NCBI RefSeq assembly: GCF_900100765.1
Contig: NZ_FNFO01000003.1
Location: 1 to 64,000, forward strand
Source: Catalinimonas alkaloidigena
Lineage (GTDB): Bacteria > Bacteroidota > Bacteroidia > Cytophagales > Flexibacteraceae
Length of the DNA: 64,000 bases
Direction of reading: 5' to 3'
Below, piece by piece: positions 51,655 through 63,500 of this stretch. The notes beneath the pieces were generated by a model that saw nothing but the letters and a program-made list of their open reading frames with translations, was not told where the DNA came from and did not search any database. The first letter of the stretch is position 1. Each line of letters begins with the position of its first letter. A program made the position numbers and the translations under genes.

Positions 51655-53925
51655 TTATTTCTCTTTTTGCTGCTGTGCAATCAGATTCAAGGCTGAACCT
51701 GCTCTGAACCAACCGATTTGCCCTTCGTTGTAGGTGTGGTTGGCCTTGAACTCGTCAGACGAACCGTCGCTGTGATGCAGCACAATGGTGAGCGGCTGGC
51801 CCGGTGCAAACGCATCCAACCCGACGATGTCGATGGCATCGTCCTCTTGCACTTTGTCGTAATCGTTCGGATCAGCGAACGTCAACGCCAGCATGCCCTG
51901 CTTTTTCAGGTTGGTTTCGTGGATACGCGCGAAGGATTTCACCAGAATGGCACGCACCCCCAGATGGCGGGGTTCCATGGCGGCGTGCTCGCGCGAAGAA
52001 CCTTCACCGTAGTTTTCGTCGCCGACCACTACCGTACCGATACCCGACGCCTTGTAGGCCCGTGCCGTAGCAGGAACTTCGCCCACTTCGCCGGTCAATA
52101 CGTTTTTCACCTGATTGGCTTTGCCGTTGTAAGCGTTGATCGCTCCGATCAGCAAGTTGTTGGAAATGTTATCGAGGTGGCCACGGTAACGGAGCCACGG
52201 CCCCGCCATCGAAATGTGGTCCGTTGTGCATTTTCCCTTAGCCTTGATGAGAAGACGCAATCCTTTCAGATCGGTGCCTTCCCAGGGCTTAAACGGCGTG
52301 AGCAGTTGCAGGCGGTCAGATTCAGGACTCACCACGACTTCAACGTGGCTGCCGTCTTCTGCAGGCGACTGATAGCCCGCATCTTCTACCGCAAACCCGC
52401 TCGCCGGTAACTCAACTCCTTTGGGTTCGTCGAGCATCACCTCTTCGCCTTCGTTGTTGGTCAGCTTATCCTTCATCGGGTTGAACGTTAGGTCGCCAGC
52501 GATGGCAAACGCGGTGACGATCTCGGGCGACGCCACGAAAGCGTGCGTATTGGGGTTCCCGTCGTTCCGCTTGGCGAAGTTCCGGTTAAACGACGTGATG
52601 ATCGAGTTCTTGCGGGTAGGATCGTCCGTATGGCGCGCCCATTGTCCGATGCAAGGACCACAGGCGTTGGCCAACACCACACCGCCCATTTTATCGAACG
52701 TATCGAGCAGACCGTCGCGGTCGGTGGTAAACCGTACCTGTTCCGAACCGGGCGTAATGGTGAACTCGGACTTTACCTTGAGTTTCTTCTGTACAGCCTG
52801 TTCGGCTACCGAAGCCGCGCGCGTAATGTCCTCGTACGACGAGTTGGTGCACGACCCGATCAGCCCTACTTCCAGCTCCTGAGGCCATCCGTGCTCTTTA
52901 ACGGCGGCGGCAAATTCAGACAACGGCCAAGCTGCATCCGGCGTGAAAGGACCGTTTACATGAGGCTCCAGCTCCGACAGGTTGATTTCGATCAGTTGAT
53001 CGTAGTAATCTTTCGGGTTCGCCAGCACTTCGTTGTCCGGGCGCAGGTGTTGCGCGATGCCATCGGCCAGTTCGGCCACGTCGGCCCGGTCGGTCGACCG
53101 CAGGTAGGCGCTCATTTTTTCGTCGTAGCCGAAGATCGAAGTAGTGGCCCCGATCTCCGCACCCATGTTACAGATGGTGCCTTTTCCGGTACAGGACAGG
53201 TTGTTGGCTCCTTCGCCGAAGTACTCGACGATGGCACCGGTACCGCCCTTCACCGTCAGGATTCCGGCTACTTTCAAAATCACGTCTTTGGCCGAAGCCC
53301 ATCCGCTCAATTTGCCGGTCAGGTGTACCCCGATCAGCTTGGGGAATTTCAGTTCCCAGGCCATGCCCGCCATTACGTCAACCGCGTCGGCACCACCTAC
53401 TCCGATGGCAATCATGCCCAGTCCGCCGGCGTTCGGCGTATGGGAGTCGGTCCCGATCATCATGCCCCCGGGGAATGCGTAATTTTCCAGCACCACCTGG
53501 TGGATGATGCCCGCACCGGGCTTCCAGAAGCCCAGCCCGTATTTATTCGAAACGGACGACAGAAAGTCGTATACTTCTTTATTGGAATTGATCGCCTTTT
53601 TCAGGTCGGCTTCTGCCCCTACCTCTGCTTGAATGAGGTGGTCGCAGTGCACGGTAGAAGGAACTGCTACTTTGGGCTTTCCGGCCGACATGAATTGCAG
53701 CAACGCCATCTGCGCGGTAGCATCCTGCATCGCCACACGGTCGGGTGCAAAGTCGACATAAGACACACCCCGGTCGTAGGCTTGTGTAGCCTTGCCATCG
53801 TACAAGTGAGCGTATAAGATTTTTTCGGAGAGGGTCAGCGGACGCCCTACCACTTTCCGTGCAGCTTCTACGCGCTCGCCCAGTTGCGCGTATACTGCCT
53901 TAATCATGTCAATATCAAAGGCCAT
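51655..53925 (-). CDS. acn: aconitate hydratase
   Basis: A 756-residue aconitase. The [4Fe-4S] ligands lie in the region of [15 protein letters not shown] and the two motifs [11 protein letters not shown] and ACGPCIGQW, all present. The C-terminal swivel domain carries the [14 protein letters not shown] active-site loop. The length suits mitochondrial-type aconitases of Bacteroidota. It converts citrate to isocitrate in the TCA cycle. Start Met 53925 is chosen over a 15-residue longer frame. A TAACTTTG box (53955-53962) lies 30 bp upstream. Confidence 0.95.
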   Translation of the reverse strand: MAFDIDMIKAVYAQLGERVEAARKVVGRPLTLSEKILYAHLYDGKATQAYDRGVSYVDFAPDRVAMQDATAQMALLQFMSAGKPKVAVPSTVHCDHLIQAEVGAEADLKKAINSNKEVYDFLSSVSNKYGLGFWKPGAGIIHQVVLENYAFPGGMMIGTDSHTPNAGGLGMIAIGVGGADAVDVMAGMAWELKFPKLIGVHLTGKLSGWASAKDVILKVAGILTVKGGTGAIVEYFGEGANNLSCTGKGTICNMGAEIGATTSIFGYDEKMSAYLRSTDRADVAELADGIAQHLRPDNEVLANPKDYYDQLIEINLSELEPHVNGPFTPDAAWPLSEFAAAVKEHGWPQELEVGLIGSCTNSSYEDITRAASVAEQAVQKKLKVKSEFTITPGSEQVRFTTDRDGLLDTFDKMGGVVLANACGPCIGQWARHTDDPTRKNSIITSFNRNFAKRNDGNPNTHAFVASPEIVTAFAIAGDLTFNPMKDKLTNNEGEEVMLDEPKGVELPASGFAVEDAGYQSPAEDGSHVEVVVSPESDRLQLLTPFKPWEGTDLKGLRLLIKAKGKCTTDHISMAGPWLRYRGHLDNISNNLLIGAINAYNGKANQVKNVLTGEVGEVPATARAYKASGIGTVVVGDENYGEGSSREHAAMEPRHLGVRAILVKSFARIHETNLKKQGMLALTFADPNDYDKVQEDDAIDIVGLDAFAPGQPLTIVLHHSDGSSDEFKANHTYNEGQIGWFRAGSALNLIAQQQKEK

Positions 53926-53954
53926 GGTTTTGTGTTTAAATACCGTGAGAGGAA

Positions 53955-53962
53955 CAAAGTTA
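53955..53962 (-). promoter_or_regulatory. possible aconitase -7 promoter box TAACTTTG
   Basis: On the minus strand an exact TAnnTTTG match lies 30 bp before the aconitase start, giving a plausible 20-25-nt leader. A strong -33 TTG at the canonical distance is not obvious. Confidence 0.4.
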
Positions 53963-54542
53963 TAAAACAATCTGAAACAGGGTTGGCGTTCCGTGACGCT
54001 ATTTCAACAGGAGTTCCCGGCAGGTTTTCTATTTTTTGTCTAAAAACCTTACGCAGAAATACCGCCTCCTGCGGGTCAACAAGTGCTCTTCTTCCCTCCT
54101 GCTTTCTTCAGCAATCCGGTCAGATTCTTACTTCGGTAAGAAAGCCTCAGATTGCCCTTCCCATCCCTTCCGAGCGCTGAATACTTTTAAAATGACTCTC
54201 TGACTCAGGGGGCTTGCACATGAAAAGCCCTTTGTACGAGTACAGAAGCCATATATCAACACCTCGATGTTACCAACAACTGTAAACCTGATCGACCGAG
54301 AAGCACCGCCCGCACGGTCCGCACGACGGATCCGGAAGCGCCCTATTGTAGGATTCTCTTCCAAAAGGGTAGCTCTTCCGGGGATAATCTTAACGGATCG
54401 TTCCCTGATCTATTCACAGAACACTAAAAATCAACCAATTACGATTTCAAAAAGTGATTCTGTAAATGCGGTTGAATCTTACGCTGTCGAACAAGGGCTA
54501 CAGGTAACGGGGCGCAACACAACTTCAAACCACACCTGGCTC
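53963..54542. other. regulatory gap upstream of the giant adhesin
   Basis: This 580-bp gap has no gene-like frame. It probably carries the promoter and a long leader of the adhesin gene. A weak hairpin GGGCTT(N9)AAGCCC with TTT after it sits at 54210-54233. I see no exact TAnnTTTG in the right orientation. A leader this long before a very large gene could hold post-transcriptional control. Confidence 0.4.
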
Positions 54543-57500
54543 ATGATGATCAGGAGTTTCTACGTCTTATCCTTCTTTGCTTTGCTGTGTAGCTTCACCT
54601 GGGGCGCTCAGGCACAAAGCCTTACCATTCGTCAACCAGTTATCACAACCTCACCGAGTTGTAATGGCGAGTTCGACGGCACCATTGCGGTGGAGATCGA
54701 TACAGCCGGGGGCATCGCCCTGCCGATCTCGTTCGCGGTGATCCGCCTATCGCCGTTTGAAACGCCTCCGTTAACGGTGGTAGCCGATACCAATTCTACC
54801 ACGTATACCTTCCAAGGGTTACCCCACGGAACGTATATCGTAAACGTAAGCGACGACAATGGGGTTGACGATCAGACGTTTGCCACCATCTTGAACACGT
54901 CAGTCGTGGGCACGAACCTGAGCTCGAAGACCGATGTGCTCTGTAAAGGTGAAACCAGTGGCGCCATCACGGTAACAGGCGCAGGAGGCAACGGTGCTCC
55001 GTACAGCTTCTCGATCGATGGCGGTGCTACGTTCGTCACGAACGGAACTACCTCTTACACCTTTACGGGCCTGGCCAGCGGCACTTACAACATCGTGGCC
55101 AGAGATCCGAACGATTGTACAGACCCCACTCCGCTGGTCGTCACCATTGCGGAACCGACCAACGGAGTAGCCTTCAACAACATCAGCCGTGTCGACAACA
55201 GCAGTTGCGATGGCGACGGGCAGATCATTGTATCGGCTACGGGGGGCACCCCGAGTTACAATTACTCAATCGACGGCGGTCCTTACACCAACAACAACAC
55301 CTTTAGCGGGCTTCTCGCCGGCACGTACTTAATTTCTATCCGCGATGCCAACGGCTGTTCGGTCGATAGCCTCGTGTCGCTGGGCGGACCGTCGCTCTTA
55401 CAAGCGTCCGCCACTACTACCGACGCACTTTGCGCTGGCGATGCATCCGGAAGCATTCAGGTGAATGTTACCGGAGGAACGGCACCCTTTATCTATTCGA
55501 TCGATAACGGTGCCACCTTCCAGCTCCCGAACGTTTTCGGAGGCTTAACCGCGGGTGCCTACACCATCATTGTTCAGGACAACATCGGCTGTCGTGATAC
55601 CATCACCGGTCTGAGCATTTCAGAGCCTGTTGTCGTGCAACTGACGCTGGACGCGACCACCAACATTGCAGGCTGTGCCGGCGATGCTAACGGTGCCTTC
55701 ACCGTGTCAGCCACCGGCGGGGCCGGCAGCTACGAGTATGCCCTGAACGGTGGAGCCTTCGGCACGGACGCAACTTTCTCAGGATTGACCGCCGGTACGT
55801 ACCAAGTCGTGGCACGCGACGCCAACGGCTGTACCGATACTTTGTCTAACATCCAGATCACTGAACCGGCTGCCGTGCAGCTCTCGCTGGTGAGCACCAC
55901 CAACATTGCAGGTTGTGCGGGCGACGCTTCCGGGGAGATCGCGGTTTCCACCACGGGTGGAACGGGCAGCTATGAGTATGCCCTCAACGGTGGAGCCTTC
56001 GGCACGGACGCAACTTTCTCAGGATTGACCGCCGGTACCTACCAAGTCGTGGCACGCGACGCCAACGGCTGTACTGATACGCTGGCCAACATCCAGATCA
56101 CTGAACCCGCCGCTGTGCAACTGGCACTGGACGCAACCACCAACGTAGCGTGCGCCGGCGATGCCTCCGGGGAGATCGCGGTTTCCACCACGGGCGGAAC
56201 GGGCAGCTATGAGTATGCGCTGAATGGCGGAGCCTTCGGAACCGATGCAACTTTCTCAAATCTGACGGCTGGCACCTACCAAGTCGTAGCACGCGATGCC
56301 AACGGCTGTACCGATACTTTGTCTAACATCCAGATCACTGAACCGGCTGCCGTGCAGCTCTCGCTGGTGAGCACCACCAACATTGCAGGTTGTGCGGGCG
56401 ACGCTTCCGGGGAGATCGCGGTTTCCACCACGGGTGGAACGGGCAGCTATGAGTATGCCCTCAACGGTGGAGCCTTCGGCACTAGCTCTACCTTTACGAA
56501 TCTGACGGCGGGTACTTACCAAGTCGTAGCCCGTGATGCCAACGGCTGTACCGATACTTTGTCTAATATCCAGATCACTGAACCCGCCGCTGTGCAAGTG
56601 GCACTGGATGCTTTGCAAAATGTAACGGGTTGTACGGGTGGTAGTACTGGAGAAATCGCGGTTTCTACGACGGGCGGAACGGGCAGCTACGAGTATGCCC
56701 TCAACGGTGGAGCCTTCGGCACTAGCTCTACCTTTACGAATTTGACCGCCGGTACGTACCAAGTCGTAGCCCGTGATGCCAACGGCTGTACCGATACTTT
56801 GTCTAATATCCAGATCACTGAACCGGCTGCCGTGCAGCTCTCGCTGGTGAGCACCACCAACATTGCAGGTTGTGCGGGCGACGCCACGGGTGAGATCGCG
56901 GTTTCGACAACGGGTGGGACAGGCAGCTACGAGTATGCGCTAAATGGAGGAGCCTTCGGCACGAACGCGACTTTCTCAAATCTGACGGCGGGTACTTACC
57001 AAGTCGTAGCACGTGATGCCAACGGCTGTACCGATACTTTGTCTAATATCCAGATCACTGAACCCGCCGCTGTGCAGCTCTCGCCTCTTAGCCTAACCAA
57101 CCCCACGTGTAATGGTGACGCGACCGGCAGCATTACAGTGGCAGCTTCAGGCGGGGCAGGCAGCTATGAGTACGCCCTCAACGGCGGAGCCTTCGGCACT
57201 AGCTCTACCTTTACGAACTTGACCGCCGGTACTTACGAAGTCGTAGCCCGTGATGCCAACGGCTGCACCGATACCCTGGCTAATATTCCTCTGACCGAGC
57301 CTGCCGCTGTGGTATTGAGCTTGGCCAACACCACTGATATTGCGGGTTGTGCCGGCGATGCAACGGGTGCCTTCACAGTATCGGCCACCGGTGGAAACGG
57401 TACGTATGAATATGCCCTGAACGGCGGGGCCTTCGGAGCCAGCGAAACCTTCTCCGGACTGATGGCGGGTACTTACCAAGTCGTGGCTCGGGATGGAAAC

Positions 57501-60500
57501 GGTTGTACCGATACCCTGGCCAACATCCAGATCACCGAACCCGCCGCCGTGCAACTAACCTTGGTGAATACAGTAGATATCACTTGCAACAGCGAGTCGA
57601 CGGGGTCTTTCACCGTTGCCACGACAGGCGGCACGGGTAGCTACGAATATGCGCTGAATGGCGGGGCCTTCGGCACGGATGCAACTTTCTCAAGTCTGAC
57701 CGCCGGTACCTACCAAGTCGTGGCACGCGATGCCAACGGCTGTACCGATACTTTGTCTAATATCCAGATCACTGAACCCGCCGCTGTGCAAGTGGCACTG
57801 GACGCAACCACCAATGTAGCGTGTGCCGGCGATGCCTCCGGAGAAATCGCGGTTTCTACGACGGGTGGAACGGGCAGCTACGAGTATGCCCTCAACGGTG
57901 GAGCCTTCGGCACTAGCTCTACCTTTACGAATTTGACCGCCGGTACGTACCAAGTCGTAGCCCGTGATGCCAACGGCTGTACCGATACTTTGTCTAATGT
58001 CCAGATCACTGAACCGGCTGCCGTGCAGCTCTCGCTGGTGAGCACCACCAACATTGCAGGTTGTGCGGGCGACGCCACGGGTGAGATCGCGGTTTCGACA
58101 ACGGGTGGGACAGGCAGCTACGAGTATGCGCTAAATGGAGGAGCCTTCGGCACGAACGCGACTTTCTCAAATCTGACGGCGGGTACTTACCAAGTCGTAG
58201 CACGTGATGCCAACGGCTGTACCGATACCCTGGCCAACATCCAGATCACTGAACCCGCCGCTGTGCAGCTCGCTCTGGTGAGCACCACTAACATTGCAGG
58301 TTGTGCGGGCGACGCCACGGGTGAGATTACCGTATCCGTTGCCGGCGGGACGGCCGCTTACCAATACTCTATTAACGGGGGAGCTTTCGCTACCGACTCG
58401 CTCTTCACTAGCCTGACCGCCGGTACGTACGAAGTTGTCGTCCGCGATGCCAACGGCTGTACCGATACCCTTTCTGCGATTCAACTTTCGGAGCCTAACG
58501 CCGTGCAAGTGGCACTGACAGGCACCACCCCTGTAACCGGTTGTAACGGCAACAGCGATGGTTCCATTACGGTAGCCGCCACCGGAGGCGTAGGCAGTTA
58601 CGAATTCTCGCTCAACGGTGGGGCGTTTGGTACCGATGTCACCTTCGCGAACCTGACGGCCGGTACCTACGAAGTCGTGGCACGCGATGCCAACGGTTGT
58701 ACCGATACCCTGGCCAACATTCAGGTTGATGAGCCCATTGCCCTGGATTTGACACTCGTAGCACAAACGAACGTAGCAGGTTGCACCGGCGATGCGACCG
58801 GGTCGTTCACCGTAGCGGTGACCGGCGGAACGGCGGGATATCAATTCTCGCTCAACGGCGGAGCGTTTGGCACAGACTCCATCTTCACGAACCTCCCTGC
58901 GGGTAGTTACCAAGTTGTCGTACAAGATGTCAACGGCTGTACTGACACGCTTTCTAGCATTCAGCTTACCGAGCCCGCCCCCTTAGCACTCACCTTGGTG
59001 AGCTCGCAAGACATCACCACCTGTGCAGGCGACGCGACCGGGAGCATCACGGTGGCCATTGCCGGAGGAACGTCTGGTTACGAATACGCGCTGAACGGCG
59101 GAGCCTTCGGAACGGATTCGGTATTCACGAGCCTGACCGCCGGTACGTACGAGGTAGTCGTTCGCGACGCTGCCGGTTGTACCGATACCTTAACGGGCGT
59201 TACACTGACAGAGCCGGCAGCCATGACCCTCTCGTTGGTTAGTTCCAGCGACGTAACCGGCTGTGCCGGCGACGCTAATGGTTCGTTCACCGTGGCGTTG
59301 ACGGGCGGAACGGCCGCTTACCAGTATTCTATCAACAGTGGAGCATTCGCTACCGATTCAATCTTCAACAACCTGACGGCAGGTACCTACGAAGTGATTG
59401 CGCGTGATGCCAGCGGCTGTACCGATACCCTTTCTAACATTCAGATTGCCGAACCGGCGGCCGTGCAATTGGCCCTTGTGTCCATTCAAAACGTGGGAGG
59501 TTGCTCCGGTGCCACCACCGGCAGCATTTCCGTCGCGACCACGGGTGGGGTAGGCAATTACGAATATGCCTTCGAAGGAGGGGCATTCGGTACCGACTCG
59601 GTATTCTCTAACTTAAGCGTAGGCAGCTACGAGGTGATCGTCCGCGACGCCAACGGCTGTACGGATACCCTTTCCAACATCCAGATCACCGAACCCGCCC
59701 CATTAGCAATCTCGCTGGTGAATGCCACCAACATTACGGGCTGTGCTGGTGATGCCACAGGTGAGCTTACCGTAGCCGTCACGGGCGGGACAGCCGCTTA
59801 CCAGTATTCCATCAACGGCGGGGCCTTCGATACCGATTCGATCTTCACCAGCCTGACCGCCGGTACGTACGAAGTTGTCGTCCGTGATGCCAACGGCTGT
59901 ACTGATACCCTCGCGAATGTCCAAATTACTGAACCGGTAGCGATTCAGTTAGCTCTGGTCAACGTACAGAACGTATCGGGTTGTGCGGGCGATGCTTCCG
60001 GAGAGATCTCGGTTTCAGCGACCGGTGGCACCGGCAGTTACGAATACTCACTCAACGGAGGTGCCTATGGCAACAACAACACGTTTAGCAATCTAACAGA
60101 TGGCACCTACGAAGTCGTCGTACGCGATGCCAGCGGCTGTGCCGATACGCTTAGCGACATCATCATCACTGCCCCCAATAGTGTGCAACTGGCGCAGGGC
60201 GATGTCACGCACGTAACGGGCTGCACAGGTAATACCAACGGATCATTCTCCGTGATGGCCACCGGTGGTACCTTGCCCTATGCCTACTCGCTAAACGGCG
60301 CGGCCTTCGGGACCGACTCTGTTTTCACGAACTTGGGAGCGGGTAATTATTCTGTGACCATCCGCGACCAGAACGGCTGTACGGATGTCTTCTCCATTTC
60401 GATCGAAGAGCCCGACGCGGTTACACTGACTTTCATTGACAAGACTGACTTCTCGCTGTGTACCGGCGTAGGCGGCGATATCACCGTTTCGGCGGCAGGG

Positions 60501-63500
60501 GGCACCGGCCCTTATGACTTCACACTGAATGGGATCTCTAACGGTACCGACAGTACGTTTACCAACCTGTCCGCAGGTACCTACGAAGTAATTGCCCGTG
60601 ATACCAAAGGATGTGCCGATACGCTATCGGTCACCATCGACGAAGCGCAGCCTGTCCAATTGGCTCTGGTTTCGGCCTTTGATGCAACTTGTGCCGGACT
60701 TGCCAATGGTGAGATTCGCGTAGAAGCAACGCAGGGTGTCGGCAATTACGAGTACGCGATCGCTGGCGGTGTATACAACACCTCGCCCATCTTGACGGGC
60801 CTGACGGCGGGTACGTACGACATCGTGGTACGCGACGGAGCCGGTTGTCCAGACACGTTGTTTGGGATCGTGATTGCTGAACCTGCCCCTCTGGCACTTT
60901 CACTGACCGACGTGCAAAATACCACGTGTGGTGGTGCGCCAACAGGCTCCATCGAAGTGGCTACGTCAGGCGGTACGGCCCCTTACTTCTATTCTATTAA
61001 CGGCGGAAGCTTTGGCAACGACTCGGTCTTCACCGATCTGGCCGCTGGCGTGTACGACGTTGTTGTGAATGATGCGGCGGGATGTTCTGATACCCTTGCC
61101 GGCATTACTATCGACATGCCTGGTGCCTTCACCATTACCGACACGCTGCTGACCCAGCCTTCCGGATGTGGTCAGGCGGATGGGGCTATCGCCTTTGTTT
61201 TGTCAGATGACACCAACATTCAGGTGACAGGCGATCTGACTGCGTTGAGCAGCACCAATTTGTCGGCAGGTACTTATACCGCCACCCTAACGGATACCGT
61301 CACCTTGTGTAGCCGTACCGTAACGGTTGTGCTGACCGACCCAATGTTCTCCCTCACGGGGTTGCAAATCGTTACCACCGATGTAACGCGCTGCGATTCG
61401 CCCAACGGAGCTATCCAGATTAGTCTTGACGATACCACCCAGGCGACCCTGTCGGGTGACCTGGCCTTCTTCGAAAACACAGGCTTATCCGCAGGTAGCT
61501 ATCAGATTACATTGACGGACAAGAACACGACCTGTACCTGGGATACGACTGTCACACTCGCTCCGGTAGCCCCGTTCACGGTAGTGGCCAGTGTGAGTGA
61601 CGTGTCGGCCTGCGGCACCCAGGACGGGGCCATCACCCTGACCCTGTCCGGCGGCAGCGGCTCCTTCTCGTTCGCCGGCGATCTCTCCGCCGCCACCACC
61701 ACCGCCCTGGACTCGGGCACCTACCAGGTCACCATCACCGACCTGAACTCCGGCTGTCAGCTCGACACCGCCTTCACCATCCAGGGCTGTACCACTACCC
61801 CCGGCTGCACCCTCACCGCCTCGGCCACCCTCACCGACGTGACCACCTGCAGCCTGCCCGACGGTACGATCACCATCACCACCTCCGGCGGCACCGCGCC
61901 CCTGGAGTACGCCCTCAACGGCAGCGCCTTCGGTCCGGCCGCTTCCTTCTCTAACCTGACGGCCGGCACCTACCAGGTCATCGTCCGCGATGCCACCGGC
62001 TGTAGCGTCACCCTGGCCGGCTTGGTACTGACTGACCCCACCGCCCCGCAACTCACCCTGGCCCGCCGCCAACACCTCACCGGCTGTGACGGCACGCCCA
62101 ACGGTCAACTGGTGGTGGCTGTCACCGGCGGCACGGCCCCCTACGAATACGCTCTTGGCAACGGAGCCTTCGGACCCGACTCGATCTTTGCCAACCTGCC
62201 GGTGGGCACCTACTCGATCGTGGTGCGCGATGCCAACGGCTGTCAGGCCGCACTGGACACGCTGCGCCTCATCAACCAGGATGCCCCCACCCTGTCGCTG
62301 GTCGCTCTCAATGACGCTACCGGCTGTGACGGCACGGACGGCAGCCTGCACGTCGCGGCCGCCGGCGGAGCGGGCGACTACCGCTTTGCTCTCAACAACG
62401 GCGTGTTTGCCTCCGACTCGGTCTTCACGAACCTGGCGGCCGGCACCTACCAGGTCTCGGTGCGGGATGCCAACGGCTGCACCACCACCCTGGCCGATCT
62501 GGTCATCCGAAACCAGAATGCTCCTCTAATCAGCCTTGTGGCGACAAGCAACCCGACGGGTTGTGCAGGTGCCACCGACGGCAGCATTACCGTCAGCACG
62601 ACCGGAGGGGCAGGAAGTTATACGTACAGCCTCAACGGGATGGCTACCCCTGATTCGGTCTTCACCAACCTGACGGCCGGTAGCTATGAAGTCATCGTTA
62701 CCGATGCCAACGGCTGTAGCGATACCTTGCAAAACATTGTACTCGATACTCCGTCTGCGGTGGCGATCGCCCTGGTAGACGCCCTCGATCCGACCTGCAA
62801 CGGTGCTGACAATGGCCTCATCCGCGTCTCGACTACGGGTGGCCAGGGGAACTACCAGTACTCGCTCAACGGTGGTTTGTTTACGGCCGATTCTGTCTTT
62901 GCCAACCTGACACCGGGTACCTATACCATTCTGGTGCGCGATGCGGCAGGCTGTCAGGACACGCTGCGTGGCATCACGTTAGCCGAACCCCTCGCACTGC
63001 AAATAGCGCTGGTCGCTACGCAGGACGACTCCTGTGGGGTAACACCCAGCGGTCTGATCCGCGTGAGCGCGACCGGTGGCACGGAACCATACACCTATGC
63101 GCTGGATGGCGGCTCGTTTGGCGCGGACTCTACCTTCACAGGTCTGACGGCCGGCACCTACGACGTTACGGTGCGCGATGCCCAAGGCTGTACGACTACC
63201 CTGCCCGACATTACGCTAAGCACGCCCGCTACCTTCACGGTAGATGTCGCCAAGCAAGAGCCGAGCTGCAGCAACAACGACGGTTCGATTACCCTACTGG
63301 TCAGCGATACAACCAATAAGCAGGTAAGTGGCGATCTGGTGGCTTTCTCTACCTCAGGGCTGGCCGAAGGTACGTACAACGCGGTGGTCACCGACCTCAT
63401 CAACAACTGCCGCCAAACGGTCTCTATTACCCTGAGCACGCCTCCGGCTAACTTCCTGTCGGATATCCAGATTCAGGCCCCCACGACTTGCAATGGCACC

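Larger units (their letters stand above)
55650..60140. repeat. canonical ~240-bp SprB repeat array
   Basis: The DANGC-type element recurs almost exactly every 240 bp: near 55820, 56060, 56300, 56540, 56780, 57020, 57260, 57500, 57740, 57980, 58220 and 58455, and on to 59895. The units differ mainly by point changes. Only 240-bp spacing keeps the ~80-residue module, so expansion and contraction by whole units would preserve the frame. Confidence 0.9.

Noticed and set aside
55650-60140. CRISPR array suggested by regular repeats
   Set aside because: The unit is about 240 bp, fully coding and without short spacers; it is a protein repeat array.
58167-62351. Several minus-strand frames of 250-290 codons within the adhesin
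   Set aside because: They repeat with the same ~240-bp period as the adhesin and are only its complement. The plus-strand frame is unbroken with SprB motifs.
62086-62529. 147-codon plus-strand frame inside the adhesin
   Set aside because: Out of frame with the SprB repeats and confined to the G+C-rich patch; a composition effect.
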